From: Ornithodoros turicata
Taxonomy: Eukaryota > Arthropoda > Arachnida > Ixodida > Argasidae
DNA: 64,000 nucleotides
Direction of reading: 5' to 3'
Assembly: GCF_037126465.1 (NCBI RefSeq)
Contig: NC_088206.1
Span: forward strand, 50,510,841 to 50,574,840
This document shows positions 42,436 to 55,175 of this stretch, one piece after another (the first letter of the stretch is position 1; each line of letters begins with the position of its first letter). The notes beneath the pieces are model-generated. The model saw nothing but the letters and a program-made list of their open reading frames with translations, did not search any database and was not told the origin of the DNA. Position numbers and translations under genes: made by a program.

Positions 42436-45400
42436 TGTCCAAGTCGATTTGTCGCGTCTGAATTTGATCGCGTTGGAGTTTCGTTCTTTCTGGAAAGGCT
42501 GCCCTGATAGCTGTGCTCCAAACAACACAGGCGTGAAAACTTAGTTTTCCACAGCCGGAAGGGGAGCTTGTCCCTTGTCCAAATCGACTTTGTCGCGTGT
42601 GAATTTGATCGCGTTGGAGTTTGTCTTTCTGGAAATGCTGCCCTGATATCTGTGCTCCACACAACACAAGCCGGGAAACTTAGTTTTCCACAGCCGGAAG
42701 GAGAGCTTCTCCCTTGTCCAAATCGATTTTGTCGAGTGTGAATTTGATCGCGTAGGAGTTTGTTCTTTCTGGAAAGGCTGCCCTGATAGCTGTGTTCCTC
42801 ACAACACAGTCGGGAAAACTTAGTTTTCCACAGCCGGAAGGGGAGCTTGTCCAAATCGACTTTGTCGCGTCTGAATTTGATCGCGTTGGAGTTTGTTCTT
42901 TCTGGAAAGGCTGCCCTGACAGCTGTCCTCCACACAACACAGGCGGGAAAACTTAGTTTTCCACAGCCGGAAGGGGAGCTTCTCCCTTGTCCAAATCGAC
43001 TTTGTCGCGTCTGAATTCGATCGCGTTGGAGTTTGTTCTTTCTGGAAAGGCTGCCCTGACAGCTGTGCTCCACACAACACAGGCGGGAAAACTTAGTTTT
43101 CCACAGCCGGAAGGGGAGCTTGTCCTTTGTCCAAATCGACTTTGTCGCGTCTGAATTAGATCGCGTTGGAGTTTGTTCTTTCTGGAAAGGCTGCCGTGAT
43201 AGCTGTGCTCCACACAACACTGGCGGGAAAACTTAGTTTTCCACAGTCGGAAGGGGAGCTTGTCCCTTGTCCAAATCGACTTCGTCGCGTCTGAATTCGA
43301 TCGTGTTGGAGTTTGTTCTTTCTGGAAAGGCTGCCCTGACAGCTGTGCACCACACAACACAGGCCGGAAAACTTAGTTTGCCACAGCCGGAAGGGGAGCT
43401 TGTCCTTTGTTCAAATCGTCTTTGTCGCGTCTGAATTTGTTCGCGTTGGTGTTTGTTCTTTCTCGAAAGGCTGCCCTGATAGCTGTGCTCCCCACAACAC
43501 CGGCGGGAAAACTTAGTTTTCCACAGCCCGAATGGGAGCTTCTCCCTTGTCCAAATCGACTTTGTCGCGTGTGAATTTGATCGCGTTGGAGTTTCTTCTT
43601 TCTGGAAAGGCTGCCCTGATAGCTGTGCTCCACACAACACAGGCGGGAAAACTTAGTTTTCCACAGCCCGAAGGGGATCTTCTCCCTTGTCTAAATCGAC
43701 TTCGTCGCGTCTGAATTCGATCGTGTTGGAGTTTGTTCTTTCTGGAAAGGCTGCCCTGACAGCTGTGCACCACACAACACAGGCCGGAAAACTTAGTTTG
43801 CCACAGCCGGAAGGGGAGCTTGTCCTTTGTTCAAATCGTCTTTGTCGCGTCTGAATTTGTTCGCGTTGGTGTTTGTTCTTTCTCGAAAGGCTGCCCTGAT
43901 AGCTGTGCTCCCCACAACACCGGCGGGAAAACTTAGTTTTCCACAGCCCGAAGGGGAGCTTCTCCCTTGTCCAAATCGACTTTGTCGCGTGTGAATTTGA
44001 TCGAGTTGGAGTTCTTCTTTCTGGAAAGGCCTGCCCTGATAGCTGTGCTCCACACAACACAGGCGGGAAACTTAGTTTTCCACAGCCCGAAGGGGATCTT
44101 CTCCCTTGTCTAAATCGACTTTGTCGCGTGTGAATTTGATCGCGTTGGAGTTTGTTCTTTCTGGAAAGGCTGCCCTGATAGCTGTGCTCCACACAACACA
44201 GGCGGGGAAACTTAGTTTTCCACAGCCAGAAGGGAGCTTGTCCTTTGTCCAAGTCGATTTGTCGCGTCTGAATTTGATCGCGTTGGAGTTTCTTCTTTCT
44301 GGAAAGGCTGCCCTGATAGCTGTGCTCCACACAACACAAGCTGGAAAAATTAGTTTTCCACAGTCGGAAGGGGAGCTTGTCCCTTGTCCAAATCGACTTT
44401 GTCGCGTCTGAATTCGATCGCGTTGGAGTTTGTTCTTTCTGGAAGGGCTGCCCTGACAGCTGTGCACCACACAACACAGGCCGGAAAACTTAGTTTGCCA
44501 CAGCCGGAAGGGCAGCTTGTCCTTTGTTCAAATCGTCTTTGTCGCGTCTGAATTTGTTCGCGTTGGCTGTTTGTTCTTTCTCGAAAAGCTGCACTGATAG
44601 CTGTGCTCCCCACAACACCGGCGGGAAAACTTAGTTTTCCCCAGCCGGAAGGGGAGCTTCTCCCTTGTCACCGGCGGGAAAACTTAGCTTTCCACATCCG
44701 GAAGGGGAGCTTCTCACTTGTCCACATCGACTTTGTCGCGTCTGAATTTGATCGCGTTGGAGTTTGTTCTTTCTGGAAATGCTGCCCTGATATCTGTGCT
44801 CCACACAACACAGGCGGGAAAACTTAGTTTTCCACAGCCGGAAGGAGAGCTTCTCCCTTGTCCAAATCGATTTTGTCGAGTGTGAATTTGATCGCGTAGG
44901 AGTTTGTTCTTTCTGGAAAGGCTGCCCTGATAGCTGTGTTCCTCACAACACAGTCGGGAAAACTTAGTTTTCCACAGCCGGAAGGGGAGCTTGTCCAAAT
45001 CGACTTTGTCGCGTCTGAATTTGATCGCGTTGGAGTTTGTTCTTTCTGGAAAGGCTGCCCTGACAGCTGTCCTCCACACAACACAGGCGGGAAAACTTAG
45101 TTTTCCACAGCCGGAAGGGGAGCTTCTCCCTTGTCCAAATCGACTTTGTCGCGTCTGAATTCGATCGCGTTGGAGTTTGTTCTTTCTGGAAAGGCTGCCC
45201 TGACAGCTGTGCTCCACACAACACAGGCGGGAAAACTTAGTTTTCCACAGCCGGAAGGGGAGCTTGTCCTTTGTCCAAATCGACTTTGTCGCGTCTGAAT
45301 TAGATCGCGTTGGAGTTTGTTCTTTCTGGAAAGGCTGCCGTGATAGCTGTGCTCCACACAACACTGGCGGGAAAACTTAGTTTTCCACAGTCGGAAGGGG

Positions 45401-48400
45401 AGCTTGTCCCTTGTCCAAATCGACTTCGTCGCGTCTGAATTCGATCGTGTTGGAGTTTGTTCTTTCTGGAAAGGCTGCCCTGACAGCTGTGCACCACACA
45501 ACACAGGCCGGAAAACTTAGTTTGCCACAGCCGGAAGGGGAGCTTGTCCTTTGTTCAAATCGTCTTTGTCGCGTCTGAATTTGTTCGCGTTGGTGTTTGT
45601 TCTTTCTCGAAAGGCTGCCCTGATAGCTGTGCTCCCCACAACACCGGCGGGAAAACTTAGTTTTCCACAGCCCGAAGGGGAGCTTCTCCCTTGTCCAAAT
45701 CGACTTTGTCGCGTGTGAATTTGATCGAGTTGGAGTTTCTTCTTTCTGGAAAGGCTGCCCTGATAGCTGTGCTCCACACAACACAGGCGGGAAAACTTAG
45801 TTTTCCACAGCCCGAAGGGGATCTTCTCCCTTGTCTAAATCGACTTTGTCGCGTGTGAATTTGATCGCGTTGGAGTTTGTTCTTTCTGGAAAGGCTGCCC
45901 TGATAGCTGTGCTCCACACAACACAGGCGGGGAAACTTAGTTTTCCACAGCCAGAAGGGGAGCTTGTCCTTTGTCCAAGTCGATTTTGTCGCGTCTGAAT
46001 TTGATCGCGTTGGAGTTTGTTCTTTCTGGAAAGGCTGCCCTGATAGCTGTGCTCCAAACAACACAGGCGTGAAAACTTAGTTTTCCACAGCCGGAAGGGG
46101 AGCTTGTCCCTTGTCCAAATCGACTTTGTCGCGTCTGAATTTGATCGCGTTGGAGTTTCTTCTTTCTGGAAAGGCTGCCCTGATAGCTGTGCTCCACACA
46201 ACACAGGCGGGAAAACTTAGTTTTCCACAGCCCGAAGGGGAGCTTCTCCCTTGTCTAAATCGACTTTGTCGCGTGTGAATTTGATCGCGTTGGAGTTTGT
46301 TCTTTCTGGAAAGGCTGCCCTGATAGCTGTGCTCCACACAACACAGGCGGGGAAACTTAGTTTTCCACAGCCAGAAGGGGAGCTTGTCCTTTGTCCAAGT
46401 CGACTTTGTCGCGTCTGAATTTGATCGCGTTGGAGTTTGTTCTTTCTGGAAAGGCTGCCCTGATAGCTGTGCTTCACACAACACAGGCGGGAAAACTTAG
46501 TTTTCCACAGCCGGAAGGAGAGCTTCTCCCTTGTCCAAATCGACTTTGTCGCGTGTGAATTTGATCGCGTTGGAGTTTCTTCTTTCTGGAAAGGCTGCCC
46601 TGATAGCTGTGCTCCACACAACAAGGCTGGGAAAATTAGTTTTCCACAGTCGGAAGGCGAGCTTGTCCCTTGTCCAAATCGACTTTGTCGCGTCTGAATT
46701 CGATCGCGTTGGAGTTTGTTCTTTCTGGAAAGGCTGCCCTGACAGCTGTGCACCACACAACACAGGCCGGAAAACTTAGTTTGCCACAGCCGGAAGGGGA
46801 GCTTGTCCTTTGTTCAAATCGTCTTTGTCGCGTCTGAATTTGTTCGCGTTGGTGTTTGTTCTTTCTCGAAAGGCTGCCCTGATAGCTGTGCTCCCCACAA
46901 CACCGGCGGGAAAACTTAGTTTTCCCCAGCCGGAAGGGGAGCTTCTCTCTTGTCACCGGCGGGAAAACTTAGCTTTCCACAGCCGGAAGGGGAGCTTCTC
47001 ACTTGTCCAAATCGACTTTGTCGCGTCTGAATTAATCGCGTTGGAGTTTGTTCTTTCTGGAAAGGCTGCCCTGATAGCTGTGCTCCACACAACACAGGCG
47101 GGAAAACTTAGTTTTCCACAGCCGGAAGGAGAGCTTCTCCCTTGTCCAAATCGACTTTGTCGCGTGTGAATTTGATCGCGTTGGAGTTTGTTCTTTCTGG
47201 AAAGGCTGCCCTGATAGCTGTGCTTCACACAACACAGGCGGGAAAACTTAGTTTTCCACAGCCCGAAGGGGGAGCTTCTCCCTTGTCCAAATCGACTTTG
47301 TCGCGTGTGAATTTGATCGCGTTGGACTTTCTTCTTTCTGGAAAGGCTGCCCTGATAGCTGTGCTCCACACAACACAGGCTGGAAAACTTAGTTTTCCAC
47401 AGCCCGAAGGGGAGCTTCTCCCTTGTCCAAATCGACTTTGTCGCGTGTGAATTTGATCGCGTTGGAGTTTCTTCTTTCTGGAAAGGCTGCCCTGATAGCT
47501 GTGCTCCACACAATACAGGCGGGAAAACTTAGTTTTCCACAGCCCGAAGGGGAGCTTCTCCCTTGTCTAAATCGACTTTGTCGCGTGTGAATTTGATCGC
47601 GTTGGAGTTTGTTCCTTCTGGAAAGGCTGCCCTGATAGCTGTGCTCCACACAACACAGGCGGGGAAACTTAGTTTGCCACAGCCGGAAGGGGAGCTTCTC
47701 ACTTGTCCAAATCGACTTTGTCGCGTCTGAATTTGATCGCGTTGGAGTTTGTTCTTTCTGGAAAGGCTGCCCTGATATCTGTGCTCCACACAACACAGGC
47801 GGGAAAACTTAGTTTTCCACAGCCGGAAGGAGAGCTTCTCCCTTGTCCAAATCGACTTTGTCGCGTCTGAATTTGATCGCGTTGGAGTTTCTTCTTTCTG
47901 GAAAGGCTGCCCTGATAGCTGTGCTCCACACAACACAAGCTGGAAAAATTAGTTTTCCACAGTCGGAAGGGGAGCTTGTCCCTTGTCCAAATCGACTTTG
48001 TCGCGTCTGAATTCGATCGCGTTGGAGTTTGTTCTTTCTGGAAGGGCTGCCCTGACAGCTGTGCACCACACAACACAGGCCGGAAAACTTAGTTTGCCAC
48101 AGCCGGAAGGGCAGCTTGTCCTTTGTTCAAATCGTCTTTGTCGCGTCTGAATTTGTTCGCGTTGGTGTTTGTTCTTTCTCGAAAAGCTGCACTGATAGCT
48201 GTGCTCCCCACAACACCGGCGGGAAAACTTAGTTTTCCCCAGCCGGAAGGGGAGCTTCTCCCTTGTCACCGGCGGGAAAACTTAGCTTTCCACATCCGGA
48301 AGGGGAGCTTCTCACTTGTCCACATCGACTTTGTCGCGTCTGAATTTGATCGCGTTGGAGTTTGTTCTTTCTGGAAATGCTGCCCTGATATCTGTGCTCC

Positions 48401-51400
48401 ACACAACACAGGCGGGAAAACTTAGTTTTCCACAGCCGGAAGGAGAGCTTCTCCCTTGTCCAAATCGATTTTGTCGAGTGTGAATTTGATCGCGTAGGAG
48501 TTTGTTCTTTCTGGAAAGGCTGCCCTGATAGCTGTGTTCCTCACAACACAGTCGGGAAAACTTAGTTTTCCACAGCCGGAAGGGGAGCTTGTCCAAATCG
48601 ACTTTGTCGCGTCTGAATTTGATCGCGTTGGAGTTTGTTCTTTCTGGAAAGGCTGCCCTGACAGCTGTGCTCCACACAACACAGGCGGGAAAACTTAGTT
48701 TTCCACAGCCGGAAGGGGAGCTTGTCCTTTGTCCAAATCGACTTTGTCGCGTCTGAATTAGATCGCGTTGGAGTTTGTTCTTTCTGGAAAGGCTGCCGTG
48801 ATAGCTGTGCTCCACACAACACTGGCGGGAAAACTTAGTTTTCCACAGTCGGAAGGGGAGCTTGTCCCTTGTCCAAATCGACTTCGTCGCGTCTGAATTC
48901 GATCGTGTTGGAGTTTGTTCTTTCTGGAAAGGCTGCCCTGACAGCTGTGCACCACACAACACAGGCCGGAAAACTTAGTTTGCCACAGCCGGAAGGGGAG
49001 CTTGTCCTTTGTTCAAATCGTCTTTGTCGCGTCTGAATTTGTTCGCGTTGGTGTTTGTTCTTTCTCGAAAGGCTGCCCTGATAGCTGTGCTCCCCACAAC
49101 ACCGGCGGGAAAACTTAGTTTTCCACAGCCCGAAGGGGAGCTTCTCCCTTGTCCAAATCGACTTTGTCGCGTGTGAATTTGATCGAGTTGGAGTTTCTTC
49201 TTTCTGGAAAGGCTGCCCTGATAGCTGTGCTCCACACAACACAGGCGGGAAAACTTAGTTTTCCACAGCCCGAAGGGGATCTTCTCCCTTGTCTAAATCG
49301 ACTTTGTCGCGTGTGAATTTGATCGCGTTGGAGTTTGTTCTTTCTGGAAAGGCTGCCCTGATAGCTGTGCTCCACACAACACAGGCGGGGAAACTTAGTT
49401 TTCCACAGCCAGAAGGGGAGCTTGTCCTTTGTCCAAGTCGATTTTGTCGCGTCTGAATTTGATCGCGTTGGAGTTTGTTCTTTCTGGAAAGGCTGCCCTG
49501 ATAGCTGTGCTCCAAACAACACAGGCGTGAAAACTTAGTTTTCCACAGCCGGAAGGGGAGCTTGTCCCTTGTCCAAATCGACTTTGTCGCGTCTGAATTT
49601 GATCGCGTTGGAGTTTCTTCTTTCTGGAAAGGCTGCCCTGATAGCTGTGCTCCACACAACACAGGCGGGAAAACTTAGTTTTCCACAGCCCGAAGGGGAG
49701 CTTCTCCCTTGTCTAAATCGACTTTGTCGCGTGTGAATTTGATCGCGTTGGAGTTTGTTCTTTCTGGAAAGGCTGCCCTGATAGCTGTGCTCCACACAAC
49801 ACAGGCGGGGAAACTTAGTTTTCCACAGCCAGAAGGGGAGCTTGTCCTTTGTCCAAGTCGACTTTGTCGCGTCTGAATTTGATCGCGTTGGAGTTTGTTC
49901 TTTCTGGAAAGGCTGCCCTGATAGCTGTGCTTCACACAACACAGGCGGGAAAACTTAGTTTTCCACAGCCGGAAGGAGAGCTTCTCCCTTGTCCAAATCG
50001 ACTTTGTCGCGTGTGAATTTGATCGCGTTGGAGTTTCTTCTTTCTGGAAAGGCTGCCCTGATAGCTGTGCTCCACACAACAAGGCTGGGAAAATTAGTTT
50101 TCCACAGTCGGAAGGCGAGCTTGTCCCTTGTCCAAATCGACTTTGTCGCGTCTGAATTCGATCGCGTTGGAGTTTGTTCTTTCTGGAAAGGCTGCCCTGA
50201 CAGCTGTGCACCACACAACACAGGCCGGAAAACTTAGTTTGCCACAGCCGGAAGGGGAGCTTGTCCTTTGTTCAAATCGTCTTTGTCGCGTCTGAATTTG
50301 TTCGCGTTGGTGTTTGTTCTTTCTCGAAAGGCTGCCCTGATAGCTGTGCTTCCCACAACACCGGCGGGAAAACTTAGTTTTCCCCAGCCGGAAGGGGAGC
50401 TTCTCTCTTGTCACCGGCGGGAAAACTTAGCTTTCCACAGCCGGAAGGGGAGCTTCTCACTTGTCCAAATCGACTTTGTCGCGTCTGAATTAATCGCGTT
50501 GGAGTTTGTTCTTTCTGGAAAGGCTGCCCTGATAGCTGTGCTCCACACAACACAGGCGGGAAAACTTAGTTTTCCACAGCCGGAAGGAGAGCTTCTCCCT
50601 TGTCCAAATCGACTTTGTCGCGTGTGAATTTGATCGCGTTGGAGTTTGTTCTTTCTGGAAAGGCTGCCCTGATAGCTGTGCTTCACACAACACAGGCGGG
50701 AAAACTTAGTTTTCCACAGCCCGAAGGGGAGCTTCTCCCTTGTCCAAATCGACTTTGTCGCGTGTGAATTTGATCGCGTTGGACTTTCTTCTTTCTGGAA
50801 AGGCTGCCCTGATAGCTGTGCTCCACACAACACAGGCTGGAAAACTTAGTTTTCCACAGCCCGAAGGGGAGCTTCTCCCTTGTCCAAATCGACTTTGTCG
50901 CGTGTGAATTTGATCGCGTTGGAGTTTCTTCTTTCTGGAAAGGCTGCCCTGATAGCTGTGCTCCACACAATACAGGCGGGAAAACTTAGTTTTCCACAGC
51001 CCGAAGGGGAGCTTCTCCCTTGTCTAAATCGACTTTGTCGCGTGTGAATTTGATCGCGTTGGAGTTTGTTCCTTCTGGAAAGGCTGCCCTGATAGCTGTG
51101 CTCCACACAACACAGGCGGGGAAACTTAGTTTGCCACAGCCGGAAGGGGAGCTTCTCACTTGTCCAAATCGACTTTGTCGCGTCTGAATTTGATCGCGTT
51201 GGAGTTTGTTCTTTCTGGAAAGGCTGCCCTGATATCTGTGCTCCACACAACACAGGCGGGAAAACTTAGTTTTCCACAGCCGGAAGGAGAGCTTCTCCCT
51301 TGTCCAAATCGACTTTGTCGCGTGTGAATTTGATCGCGTTGGAGTTTGTTCTTTCTGGAAAGGCTGCCCTGATAGCTGTGCTCCACACAACACAGGCGGG

Positions 51401-52684
51401 AAAACTTAGTTTTCCACAGCCCGAAGGGGAGCTTCTCCCTTGTCCAAATCGACTTTGTCGCGTGTGAATTTGATCGCGTTGGAGTTTCTTCTTTCTGGAA
51501 AGGCTGCCCTGATAGCTGTGCTCCACACAACACAGGCTGGAAAACTTAGTTTTCCACAGCCCGAAGGGGAGCTTCTCCCTTGTCCAAATCGACTTTGTCG
51601 CGTGTGAATTTGATCGCGTTGGAGTTTCTTCTTTCTGGAAAGGCTGCCCTGATAGCTGTGCTCCACACAACACAGGCGGGAAAACTTAGTTTTCCACAGC
51701 CGGAAGGGAAGCTTGTCCCTTGTCCAAATCGACTTTGTCGCGTCTGAATTTGATCGCGTTGAGTTTGTTCTTTCTCGAAAGGTTGCCCTCATAGCTGTGC
51801 TCCACACAACACCGGCGTGAAAACTTAGTTTTCCACAGCCGGAAGGGGAGCTTCTCACTTGTCCAAATCGACTTTGTCGCGTCTGAATTTGATCGCGTTG
51901 GAGTTTCTTCTTTCTGGAAAGGCTGCCCTGATAGCTGTGCTCCACACAACACAGGCGGGAAAACTTAGTTTTCCACAGCCGGAAGGGGAGCTTGTCCCTT
52001 GTCCAAATCGTCTTTGTCGCGTGTGAATTTGATCGCGTTGGAGTTTGTTCTTTCTGGAAAGGCTGCCCTGATAGCTGTGCTCCACACAACACAGGCGGGA
52101 AAACTTAGTTTTCCACAGCCGGAGGGGGAGCTTGTCCCTTGTCCAAATCGACTTTGTCGCGTGTGAATTTGATCGCGTTGGAGTTTGTTCTTTCTGGAAA
52201 GGCTGCCCTGATAGCTGTGCTCCACACAACACAGGCGGGAAAACTTAGTTTTCCACAGCCGGAAGGGGAGCTTGTCCCTTGTCCAAATCGACTTTGTCGC
52301 GTGTGAATTTGATCGCGTTGGAGTTTGTTCTTTCTGGAAAGGCTGCCCTGATAGCTGTGCTCCACACAACACAGGCGGGAAAACTTAGTTTTCCACAGCC
52401 GGAAGGGGAGCTTGTCCCTTGTCCAAATCGACTTTGTCGCGTGTGAATTTGATCGCGTTGGAGTTTGTTCTTTCTGGAAAGGCTGCCCTGATAGCTGTGC
52501 TCCACACAACACAGGCGGGAAAACTTAGTTTTCCACAGCCGGAAGGGGAGCTTGTCCCTTGTCCAAATCGACTTTGTCGCGTGTGAATTTGATCGCGTTG
52601 GAGTTTGTTCTTTCTGGAAAGGCTGCCCTGATAGCTGTGCTTCACACAACACAGGCGGATGGGGAGCTTGTCCCTTGTCCATGG
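42436..52684. repeat. 140-bp satellite array, about 73 units, with higher-order repeats
   Basis: Unit blocks in order: GGGAAAACTTAGTTTTCCAC, AGCCGGAAGGGGAGCTT, TCCCTTGTCCAAATCGAC, TTTGTCGCGTGTGAATTTG, ATCGCGTTGGAGTTTGTTC, TTTCTGGAAAGGCTGCCCTG, ATAGCTGTGCTCCACACAAC. The monomer period is 140 bp. Each unit contains a GGAAAAC-TTA-GTTTTCC hairpin. Long-range copies carry identical private variants: ACAAGGCTGGGAAAATTAG at 46621 and 50079 (3458 bp apart), and TGTCGAGTGTGAATTTGA at 42731, 44874 and 48472. The right end (51.9-52.6 kb) is a run of almost identical monomers. The many open frames across it are an artefact of the repeat. Confidence 0.97.
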
Positions 52685-54570
52685 CATGCCATTTTTTTCT
52701 TTTAAAATCAATCAAATCAATCAATCCCTTGTCCACGCCTCCCACAGCCGAGGGAAGAACAAAGTCCTCACACAAGGCGGGAAGAGGGACGATGGAACGG
52801 AGTAACTAATATCCAGGACAGTTTCCAGAAGACGAACTGCCTACAGTTGACCAGGCTGCCGCTTAAATAGGCCCAGAGCGTGGACCCGAGCGCTGGTACC
52901 ACTGTGGCTCAACTTTATTTTAACGCAAACACATAACAAAACAACGAGGTGCGAGGGTGTCGCCCCCGCAGATGTGCTATACAGTTACAGGAAGCCATTA
53001 ACGAAGGTAAGAAAGAGGAGCGCAGTAAAACAGAACAAAGAGAGTGTGATGGATTACATTCTGACATATATGCTTACTGTTGATAAATTAGTTAATACTA
53101 TACGAATATTCAGGCTCTAGAAGACGAAAACTGTTGAACAAGACCAAACAAGCATATAAACATACAAAATATCGCGACAGCAAGCACAACATAAATGCAA
53201 ATGCCGCTTCCAGCTTCTGTGGTGTTATAGCTGTGGCTTTGCCTCTCTTCGAGCTGCAGGCCTTACCTTTCACGCTTTTGCCGTTGAGGACGCCTTATCC
53301 CCAGGTAGCAAAACACGCGTTCCTTATGAGCTTTGGGCCGTCCACATGGGCGCTGGCAGGTACACATTCTGGCCAAGGTGCAACTGCATCCATACCGGGA
53401 ACAAGCAACTATTGCCGGGAGTCACCAAAAATATTTCATGTTAAACAGGCTCATATGTATAGTCAGTGACAAAATCAGATGTACACTTGACCCCGCCTCC
53501 ACACAAGAACCGCTCCGAGCGCGAATGTATAGCGCGACGCGGCCATGTGGGGACTGGGGGGAGAGAGAGAGCCGGCACTACATCGCGAAGCGGGGGCGTT
53601 GTGCAAGGGCTGGTAGCCAATCGCAGGAGCCTTCCACGGATGAGTGGGCGGTCCCAATTGTAGGACTTAAGTTGTCTCTGACTGTAGAGCTTTCCAGTTT
53701 TCTGGCAATGTGTAAGATTCACACACCATTACTGAATACAGTGATATGTATCCGACCCCAACCCACCCACCACCTATATGGGCACTGGCAGGATTTTGTC
53801 TTGGGAGGTGGGGATGGGGGCAGTGCAAGAAACGGTAGGTTTGGAGAGTGGGAAAAACTAGGACAGACAACAAATGTCCTAACTGTTACACAGCATAACA
53901 CGCTTCCGTGATATTTACTTTAAAATAACAGTTCTGTTTGGCCTGTCTTTCAAACAAGGCCGCATCTTACGGGTCTCTATCTTTGCACTTTAATGCTTAC
54001 TGTTCATCAGGATGGAAGTAGCATTGGGCAAGGTGCATGCATCGAGCATGCAAGAAAACCAACTCTGGCGGAATTGACGAGCGCTATTAAAAGTCGAGAA
54101 ATCGAATTGTGCGCACTGTGACTGGGGGTTATTTACGCACGGTCATGGTTTAGAAAAATGAGGGAGCGTCGCTGTCTCCCGAACATTTTCTAGAAGCGTC
54201 CCGACCACCGAAGACACTTACAATGAAGCGGACTGAGGACAGTGAGGGGAGATATTTGGCGTGCAAACATAATGGGCTTACACTTTGACGAGAGATAAAA
54301 AGCAACAGTAACAGCAAAAGCTTCAACAGTTGCAGTGCCGGACACGCACGATTGGGCAGCGGAACAAAGAAACTGATATTCTTTTCTGAAGCCCTGACAT
54401 CGTATAAGTGACAGTATGATACCAATGACAATTCACAACGCATTCACAAACGAGGATAAATAACGGCTCTGCTCTGCTGCTTTTCCGTGCAAGGCACGCA
54501 GAAGAAAACCTGCGATGCCCACCCGATACAAAGATACACAGGGCATGGCTGGCACGGCCATGGCAACACC
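52685..54570. other. Unassigned sequence right of the satellite
   Basis: AATCAATCAA repeats at 52707-52726, then unique sequence. No gene is supported; the longer ORFs around 53333-53911 have no family features. Confidence 0.4.
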
Positions 54571-54575
54571 ACCTA

Positions 54576-54805
54576 CACTCTTAAAAATGAACTTCACCGT
54601 ATAGCGTGCTCCTATCCAACCACCATTTGGAATGATATCGTTATCTGCCCTGATTTGTTGAAAACGGGGGGCGTACGCCTTTTCTGTGACAATTATGAAC
54701 AGCATAAGTGTCACAAAAAAGGCGTACGCCTCCCGTTTTCAACAAATCAGGGCAGATAACGATATCATTCGAGCTGATGGTTGGCTTGGAGCGTGCTATG
54801 CGGTG
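54576..54805. mobile_element. Palindromic MITE, copy 5, right tip missing
   Basis: Starts CACTCTTAAAAATGAACTTC after TA (54574-54575) and folds on GGCGTACGCC and TTTTTTGTGACACTTATG blocks. The right arm stops at GTGCTATGCGGTG (54805), immediately before the next element at 54810; the expected last ~20 bases are absent. Confidence 0.85.
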
Positions 54806-55175
54806 TATACACTCTATAAAAACAGAGGTGGTGGTGGTGGTGGTGGTGATGGTGAAAGGGCTTGCCGTTGTGGGCCTCACGTATGTGGGCAACGTCACGA
54901 CTGACGCCCTGGGGAAATGTGCGTCCTGGGCCGACTTCTAGGGGAACTGTGCCGACATATGTCTGAAAGCGTCTGAGGAAAACCCAGGAAAAGCAGAGCT
55001 TCACCGCATAGCACGCTCCTAGCCAACCATAATCCCAGATGACAATGTTCACTTCCTTGATATGATGAAAACGGGGCGCGTACGCGATTTCTGTGGCAAT
55101 TATGCGGTTCATAATTGTCACAAAAATGGCGTACGCCCCCCGTTTTCAACAAATCAGGGAACAAAAGGATGTAAT

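Noticed and set aside
42436..52684. Dozens of overlapping ORFs of 86-274 codons on the minus strand, such as 43653-44477
   Set aside because: The 140-bp period is not a multiple of three, so a monomer with few stops is open in rotating frames. All translations are the same satellite read in different frames; no protein family or start context supports coding.
53333..53911. 192-codon plus-strand ORF as a host gene
   Set aside because: Low-complexity translation with overlapping ORFs on both strands and no family motifs or splice context.
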